Origin: Bedellia somnulentella
Lineage: Eukaryota > Arthropoda > Insecta > Lepidoptera > Bedelliidae
NCBI GenBank assembly: GCA_963576735.1
Contig: OY755171.1
Span: 10,912,001 to 10,976,000 of the forward strand
Length of the DNA stretch: 64,000 nt
Direction of reading: 5' to 3'
In this document: positions 58,401 to 64,000 of the stretch, one piece after another
How the letters are laid out: each line of letters opens with the position of its first letter
How positions within the stretch are numbered: position 1 is the first letter of the stretch
The notes under the pieces: model-generated
What the model saw: the letters and a program-made list of their open reading frames with translations, nothing else
What the model was told of the DNA's origin: nothing
Databases searched by the model: none
Made by a program: the position numbers and the translations under genes

Positions 58401-61206
58401 TTGGTAGTGCTTGCAAGATTCTAGCATAAAGTTGGAACTTGAAAATTACTTATATATTTTGCTTTTTTTACATATTTCTTTTAAATTTTAGGTTACTATA
58501 CAAGATGCAATAGACACAACGCGTGTGGTACTATTCAGAACATGTATTTAACTACCCTCTGGGCTAGACATGAGGATTATTTACTGTGATATTTGGGCAT
58601 AGTGATTAGAAACTATAGCAACGATCTTTAATTGCACCATCTTTTCATTCAACTTTTACAATGGTTGAATTGGCATGATCATGCATAGTTTTTATATCAT
58701 CATACTGCCTCCGTAACGGAAAAAAAAGATCAATAAATAGTATGCAGATCAAATTAGTGTCAAAGTGTTAGTTAGCTACCAACTATATCACAAACATTAT
58801 TTGTCGTCTGTTATGCATGTTTGGTCATTAATTTATCTATATATTTTAATTATGCTTAAGCCCCTAAATATTTAAATTAATCTTGTTTATGTTGTTTTAG
58901 TTTGCCCTGATGGAAACCGTAACAACTGCTATTCTGGATCGGTTCCCAAACTTCAGGCAGAAGAAAGTTTGGGTCGTATTGACTGTAGCCATTTTTGGTT
59001 ATCTTGGAGGACTTATATTTACAACAAATGTAAGCATTTCCTTTCGTGATAACTATGTGTTTACAATTTGATAAGATTTAAATTTTATTGGTGAAAACTA
59101 TTAGGCTAATGTGTGTTAAAAGTGTATCCTAATTTTAAGTATCACAGCTGTTTGTTTTCCTTATGTAAATAAATAAATAAATGTTATAATGTTGAACATT
59201 TAGTATTTCAGTCTAATTTTGAGTAGAATGGTGTTGCAATACTACTTTTTGTTGGTGCCTAGCTGGGGTTTATAAGTGGGTGATGTGTTCGTTTACAATT
59301 TAAAATAAGCTAATAAGCGGGAGGGTTAAAATTATTCTCGGAGGAGGTAAAATAGGGGTAAATTCTTTGGATGTATATATGTTTTTACTCAATCATGCCT
59401 GTTTTTTTTAAATATTAAATCAAATTAAGCATTTGATTGATATTTAAAATTATATGACTAATGGTTATTAAGATATGTTCCAAAATTTTGGTGAACATAA
59501 TTTTCAATAATTAGCTTGTTGTACCCGTCAAATTCTGTTGGCAGAGTGGAATGTACTGGTTGCAATTGATGGACAAATACGCGGCAAACTGGTCAGTGCT
59601 GATAATCGCCATCGGCGAGTGCATCCTGATCGCCTGGATCTACGGGGCGGAGAAGTTCTGTCGGGACATCCAGCGGATGATCGGCAAGCAGTCCAAACTT
59701 TGGGTCTTCTTCTGGAGCTCAATGTGGCGAGTCATCACCCCTTCGGCGCTAGTTGTACGTATATAACGTTTAATCTGCACTATTAAACGCTTTTGTGAGA
59801 TCGTAGAGGACACTTATTGCTTAATTTTTATGTTGCAAAATACAAAACAGAAAATAATAATTAGAGCAACGCCTGCGTGAGAACTAGAGCGGCCCTTTGT
59901 AAAAATACTGAGAGCGATTTTAAATAAACATATTTTTTTTTATAATTTTTTGAAGATTTTATAAAGACAACTTACTTTGAGTTTTTTTTCATATTTATAT
60001 TAATCATATTTAGTTGCTATACCTTGCTTAAAGGATATGCTCTATTTATTAATTGTTTTATTCTGCGCACATATGAATATAAGTTTAAATCTCTGTTGGA
60101 GCTAAAGTCAGTTTCTCAATCAGACAATATTTTTATTTATATTACTATAAACATCCATAAAAAAGGCCGTTATAAAATAAATATGTTTATAAAACACAAT
60201 CCATCTTAAAAAAAAAATGGTGATCTTTCAGTTCATCCTGGTGTTCAATTGGATAGAATACAAGCCGGCATCGTACGGGCATTACGTGTATCCGATGTGG
60301 GCAGACGCAGTTGGGTGGACTTTGGGCGTGCTGCCCGTTGTTGTCGTCGTGCTTATGGCCGTAGATCAGATTTGCAGTGGACCTGATGATCTAACTATAA
60401 TGGAGGTAGCGACTGATGGAATTTTATTTATGTTTAAGTGGTTTATTTAGACGAGAAAATGTGGTTATGTATAAATTACAATTAATAAGTATATGCTACT
60501 TTATTAAAATGCTTTTGCTCTAATTGCTACTCTATGTTAACAGTAAATGATAAATAATATTTTAAGAAAAAATAAGGTTATGATAATGTTTCATAATTCT
60601 AGAAAATAAGTTATAATAAGATTATATGCTACTTTATTAAAATGCTTTTGCTCTAATTGCTACTCTATGTTAACAGTAAATGATAAATAATATTTTAAGA
60701 AAAAATAAGGTTATGATAATGTTTCATAATTCTAGAAAAAAAGTTATACTTCTAAATTAGCGCCTGAATGTATATATATTTAATTCCCACTATAAAAGTA
60801 AGAAAAAGACAACATTCCTAACACAAACATTCTTTCAACGGCAAGTTTTATACCATTATTTCCTATCTACTCAGTATCCAGATTTTGAAATAATTCCTAA
60901 GACCTCATCTAGTCTAGCCTCCACTCAACCTACTTATAATACAGGATACATATTCCAGAAAGCGAGAGTCCTCGCCCGTCCCACCGACAAGTGGGACCGA
61001 CCGGTGCCGCCACGCTGACCGAGTTTGTTTTTTTAATACATATTGCATTTTTCCAGAAAGCGCGAGTCCTCGCCCGTCCCACGGACGAGTGGGGCCCGCA
61101 GGGCGCCGCCATGCGGCCCTCGCTGCGCCGCGAGCTCGAGCTGTCCCCGCCCGTGCTGCTGCTGCACGGCCGGCCCGTGTTGCGCGAGCGCGGCATCGGC
61201 GCCTGA
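49402..61206 (+). CDS. SLC6 Na+/Cl--dependent transporter, glycine-transporter-like
   Basis: Exons: 49402-49470, 49702-49864, 54266-54553, 55340-55493, 56124-56256, 57493-57627, 57703-57806, 58154-58391, 58901-59029, 59545-59754, 60232-60405 and 61057-61206. All junctions are GT-AG and the frame closes at 648 aa, a normal SLC6 length. An acidic N-tail is followed by TM1 with [20 protein letters not shown], which holds Na+ and substrate contacts. The EL2 loop has a Cys pair (QNC...YC) and NGT/NAS glycosylation sites. TM6 is [20 protein letters not shown], which with [18 protein letters not shown] and [21 protein letters not shown] segments points to the GlyT (SLC6A5/A9) branch rather than the GABA or monoamine branches. 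It would import a small amino acid at the plasma membrane. Substrate is inferred only. Several introns host transposons. Confidence 0.92.
51003..51252 (+). repeat. SINE-B copy in SLC6 intron 2
   Basis: A well-preserved copy from GTGTAGTGTCGGCTTAG to GTATGTATG. Confidence 0.85.
51715..52085 (-). repeat. SINE-B with extra 5' module, minus strand
   Basis: The SINE-B body (51715-51935) continues into a ~145-bp sequence, ending near CGACTCGGTTTTCGCTC, that is absent from ordinary SINE-B copies. The same composite occurs inverted at 55600-55935. A tRNA-like fragment (GTTAGCTTAGCGA, GGTTCAATTCT) follows at 52195-52270. Confidence 0.7.
53385..53620 (-). pseudogene. LINE ORF2 C-terminal remnant
   Basis: An 89-codon frame with [17 protein letters not shown] content ([20 protein letters not shown], then [20 protein letters not shown] and [11 protein letters not shown]). 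This matches the tail of many insect endonuclease-reverse transcriptases of non-LTR elements. It lies in SLC6 intron 2, minus strand. Shorter remnants of the same tail are at 41815-41885 and 45285-45350. Confidence 0.6.
53621..54222 (+). mobile_element. AGGGTTCCGTA...TACGGAACCCT element beside exon 3
   Basis: Inverted ends AGGGTTCCGTA (53622) and TACGGAACCCT (54192-54202), followed by a GCGCGTACCGACTCGCACTTGG tail. It is a recurrent lepidopteran repeat type related to 44923-45293. The tail ends less than 40 bp upstream of the exon 3 acceptor at 54265. Confidence 0.7.
54719..55080 (+). repeat. Full-length SINE-A with 11-bp target duplication (intron 3)
   Basis: ATAATGACAAC flanks it (54708-54718 and 55081-55091). 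The head has GATAGCCCAGTGGGTAG (A box) and GTGTTCAAATCCTGG (B box), and the tail is (TTATG)n. It is the best-defined copy of the family. Confidence 0.92.
55535..55935 (+). repeat. SINE-B with extra 5' module, plus strand (intron 4)
   Basis: The inverted partner of 51715-52085. The module at 55600-55735 precedes the body, and the body ends GTGAATATATGTATATATG. Confidence 0.7.
56578..57413 (+). mobile_element. Helitron of the (TCTG)n family in SLC6 intron 5
   Basis: A|TCTATACTTATAATAAATC at the start and GGGCCGATCCACTAG|T at the end. The TCTG tract is only two to three units. It ends 79 bp before exon 6. Confidence 0.9.
60491..60755 (+). repeat. 133-bp tandem duplication in SLC6 intron 11
   Basis: Two copies with start-to-start spacing of 133 bp (60491 and 60624, both ATATGCTACTTTATTAAAA), almost identical. 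Confidence 0.85.
60959..61018 (+). CDS. Extra shortened copy of the last SLC6 exon
   Basis: The acceptor TATTCCAG is followed by 19 codons ([19 protein letters not shown]) and TGA at 61016-61018. The first 15 codons nearly copy exon 12 at 61057, and the upstream intron sequence is also similar, so this is a tandem duplication of roughly 80-100 bp. Joined to exon 11 it is in frame and would give a 618-residue protein with a shorter C-tail. Whether it is used is unknown; it may be a relic. Confidence 0.55.
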   Translation, partial: KARVLARPTDKWDRPVPPR

Positions 61207-61282
61207 CCATCGCATGCACATCCGCTCATCGCTATGCGCAAAGTTTGTAGCAACACATTATATTATTTATTATAAGTATAGA
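61207..61282 (+). other. SLC6 3' end
   Basis: Only ~76 bp separate the stop from the Helitron remnant. No AATAAA is seen here, so the transcript probably ends inside the transposon or uses a variant signal. Confidence 0.4.
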
Positions 61283-61985
61283 TTAGTAGATCGGCCCAGC
61301 TTCGCACGGGTAGCGTAGATTTAAATAATTCCGAGGTTTCTTTAATCACTGCTTAAGCTTTACGACAGGCTTTTAGACTTTGATAAAATCGCAGTATTTA
61401 TAACAATCTAAAAAAGAAACCATATCGCGATGTAGGATGCAACTACTGGCGCCATCTAGTATGTAATATGTAAATTAATAAGGATTTCGTTTTGGTCACG
61501 ATGTATAATTTTGGTGTTCTTTGCAGATTTCTATGATTCTTTTTTTAATGAATGGGTACTAATGTTAACTTTTTTAAATTAGGGTTGAGTGGGAGTATTA
61601 TAAACATTAGAGTAAACAAATATAATCAGAATGATCCGAACTGATAAGCTATCAGGAGCTACACGTGTTATTGTGAGTCAACCATAAAAGATAGACATAT
61701 GCTGTTGCCGGATATTTTTTAGACAATTTTATGTAGAATATTTTCGTGATACATGATTACTATGTAACTGTAACCATTAAGGCTGCACCTGCGTCGGAAA
61801 CTTAAAACTTACACTATATCCAGGATTATGAAGAATAATTGCACCAAGTTTCATTAAAATCCGTCGAGTAGTTTTTGTTTCTATAATGAACATACAAACC
61901 GACAGCCAAACAAACAGACGAAAATTTTACTGATTGCATTTTCGGCAACAGTATCGATCACTAATCACCCCCTGATAGCCATTCA
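61283..61985 (-). mobile_element. Helitron remnant of the (TCTG)n family
   Basis: The minus-strand 3' end is GGGCCGATCTACTAA, with CTAA at 61283-61286. The body parallels the other copies, but the 5' terminal ~60 bp is missing where the LINE starts. Confidence 0.75.
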
Positions 61986-62084
61986 AGAGCCATTCAACAG
62001 CAACAGCGCTGTTAGATGTTGTTGATAATGTTTTAAAAGATCGTGATAGTGGGTTTAGCACGTTATTGGCATTATTAGACTTTT

Positions 62085-62327
62085 AGAGTGAATCCGAATG
62101 AGTGCACTTACATCGTAATTTACATTTAACGAGCAATATATCTACCATAGAGTTAGGAATCTTCGCAGCCGCTCTCTTAGGTCAGCAGGCGCGTACCGTG
62201 TCTTCCTTAACCTTTATTTTACCATCTTTTCCCCAAAAAAATTTCAAAAGTGGCTGAGGAATTTTTAATTCCTTAGCTCTGGCTACCCCTTCTAGGGATT
62301 TATAGCCGTAAGTATATGTATGTATGT
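62085..62327 (+). repeat. Chimeric retroposon with SINE-B 3' half
   Basis: ATTAGACTTTT flanks it (62074-62084 and 62328-62338). The 3' ~115 bp is the SINE-B end with its TATG tail. The first ~125 bp is unrelated to the SINE-B head. Confidence 0.8.
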
Positions 62328-63260
62328 ATTAGACTTTTCTAGGGCTTTCGATTGTTTGTTTTCTACCCTGGCTCTATCCAAGATGTCCCATTATGGATTT
62401 GATGTAGCTACAGGTCGTTGGTTCGAAAGTTATTTGTCTGACCGTAAGCAATTTGTCGAATTACGTAAGAGAAATGGTGTAGTCTTCACATCCTCCAAAA
62501 GAACACTAGAGCGAGAAGTTCCCCAGGGTTCGATATTGGGTCCACTCTTGTTTATTCTCTACACTGCAGATCTTGTAAATAGTATAAAAAAATTCAAGTT
62601 TCTGGTTATCCCAAAAATATAGTAAACACAGTAGGTAAATTAAATAATGATCTAGATCAAATTGCTGCTTGGACAGAAAATAATTGCCTTGTTTTGAATA
62701 TGACGAAATCTAAGTTCATGGTTCTTGGTACTAAGACTCAGATCTCTAATACGTTGGAGGCCTTAACAACTTGTGATGTAGCTATCATGGATCAACCATT
62801 AGAAAGAGTCGATGAAGCACAAAATCTAGGCATACTGATGGACGGGAAACTGCGGTTCAAAAACCCTGTTCTGTCAGTAGTTAGCAACTGCTTTTATCGA
62901 CTCAAAATTCTATACAATACTCGCGATTACCTAAGTGAGAATTTGCATGTTCATCTTTGCGAATCGTTGTTATTGTCTAGGATAAACTATTGTGACGTGG
63001 TCTATGGTGGTTGCATACTGAGTCGTACACAGAGGCTTATACAACGTGTGCAAAACGCATGCACACGTTTTTTCTATCGTATTCCTACTCGCTCCCACAT
63101 CACCCCGTATTTGAACGAATCAAAACTTTTAAATATCTTGTTTGGTGTAGTTAGGTTGGAATCACCGGCTTATTTGCATAAAAAACTGCAATTTTCTAAA
63201 AGTTACTATCAGTTCAAAGTCAGGGCGATCTTGCCTCTGCACCGATCAGTGGTAGTTTAA
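62328..63260 (+). pseudogene. Non-LTR reverse transcriptase, frameshifted
   Basis: The first frame has LDFSRAFDCLFSTLAL, then WFESYLSDRKQFVELR and VPQGSILGPLLFILY, all standard LINE RT motifs. A deletion and frameshift after about 62605 remove the expected F/YADD catalytic box. The downstream frame resumes with ENNCLVLNMTKSKFMVLGTK and LLLSRINYCDVVYGG, then RVQNACTRFFY. The last part (LNRKLKEFLLAQQN) continues in another frame to about 63380. With the YADD box lost and the insertion upstream, it is inactive. Confidence 0.85.
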
Positions 63261-64000
63261 GGTTTGCTGCGTCCAAATGTTAGAACGATATTCCCCCACA
63301 TAAACGTGCTGTTACTGGTAGAACCACTTTAAACCGCAAGCTTAAAGAATTCCTACTAGCCCAGCAAAACCCGTCCAGCAAGGCTCCATAGATCAATCTA
63401 ATTTTTTCCTTTCATGAAACCTATCCTATCCAATCCTGTTCTCATTATTTTAATTATATTTTTCTAGTATATACTATCTGTATCTCGTAGTTGCGTATCT
63501 TTAGGTATAAGTAAAATTATTTTTTAATATTTATTTTTTTAGAAAATACTAAGCAATAGATATGTTACTCTGATGTATTCGTTACGATGTATGTTTTTTT
63601 GTTATTTTTATTGATTCTCTTAATATGACTTATGGAGCTATATACGAGTATCTATATCGACTATTTGTTTTTACATAAGTAATGTATTATATTCCGCTTG
63701 AATGATTCCGTGCTGTCACTGGAGAGCGCTGAAACTGAAAATCAGTGCAGTGAAACTCCTCACAGTTTTTGCTGAGTCATCGCCTTTTCGTTTAATTTGT
63801 TAATAATTTCCTCTTTTTAATTTTTCTGTTTCTTTGTAAACATTTATGGTATTATTTTTATTGATTTTTTTTATTTATCATTGTTTTTTTGTAGTTGTAA
63901 ATATTTTGTTTAACTTTTGTTTTTTTTTTGGTTTGGTTATTATTATTTTTGTGTTGCATATCTGTTGTGCCATATTTACGGCGAATAAATATATTTCTTG
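63261..64000 (+). other. LINE 3' region
   Basis: No intact gene. A stem-like GTGCTGTCACTGGAGAGCGC segment at 63709-63728 and AATAAATATATTTCTTG at the very end may belong to the LINE 3' UTR. Confidence 0.45.

Larger units (their letters stand above)
61986..64000 (+). mobile_element. Dead CR1/Jockey-type LINE interrupted by a retroposon
   Basis: RT-coding sequence appears at 61995-62084, resumes at 62328 after a 243-bp insertion, and continues to about 63400. A long AT-rich 3' region reaches the window end. It is truncated at its 5' side against the Helitron. Confidence 0.75.

Noticed and set aside
60914..61319. GC-rich minus-strand open frames around the last SLC6 exon
   Set aside because: Shadows of the GC-rich exon 12 and its duplicate; no domains.

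Overview
This is a window of an insect nuclear genome, most probably a moth or butterfly. The evidence is two spliced GT-AG host genes, an AT-rich background, Helitrons with TC...CTAG ends of the kind common in Lepidoptera, tRNA-headed SINEs, and an insect Ty3/gypsy retroelement with an envelope-like gene. Roughly four fifths of the sequence is transposable-element material, much of it nested.

Layout. 1-15037: element graveyard. It holds the left arm of a ~1.07 kb inverted repeat, a Helitron (2583-3790), a TIR-bounded element (about 4296-9616) that carries a small two-exon THAP-domain gene and is itself invaded by a deleted LTR retrotransposon, several SINEs, further Helitrons, and a palindrome-rich TIR element (12121-14017). 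15038-31826: one minus-strand errantivirus-like LTR retrotransposon (gag, pro, pol, env) with 223-bp LTRs that differ at one position by eye and a 4-bp AAAC target duplication. Its coding regions contain stops and frameshifts. It is invaded by a nearly intact APE-type LINE (16639-22362). A fragment of an RLE-type (R4/Dong-like) LINE sits in that LINE's TAA tail, and a Helitron sits in the tail after that. A second Helitron splits pol. 31827-33361: right arm of the large inverted repeat. 33362-38110: TA-flanked DNA transposon with 36-bp perfect TIRs and a Tc1/mariner-type transposase fragment of unusually long D-E spacing, filled with SINEs and Helitron pieces.

38580-43871: complete seven-exon transaldolase gene (332 aa), with fold-back elements in its introns. 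43872-49401: intergenic repeat debris. 49402-61206: twelve-exon SLC6 neurotransmitter/amino-acid transporter, closest in motif content to glycine transporters (648 aa), with an extra, shortened copy of its last exon. 61207-64000: Helitron remnant and a dead non-LTR retrotransposon interrupted by a chimeric retroposon.

The two host genes are on the plus strand and are functionally unrelated: pentose-phosphate metabolism, and Na+/Cl- coupled uptake at the plasma membrane. The main interest is in how the mobile elements are stacked, the recoding signal and repeats in the retroelement, and the duplicated terminal exon of the transporter. All calls come from reading motifs, splice sites and repeats by eye; no database search was run.
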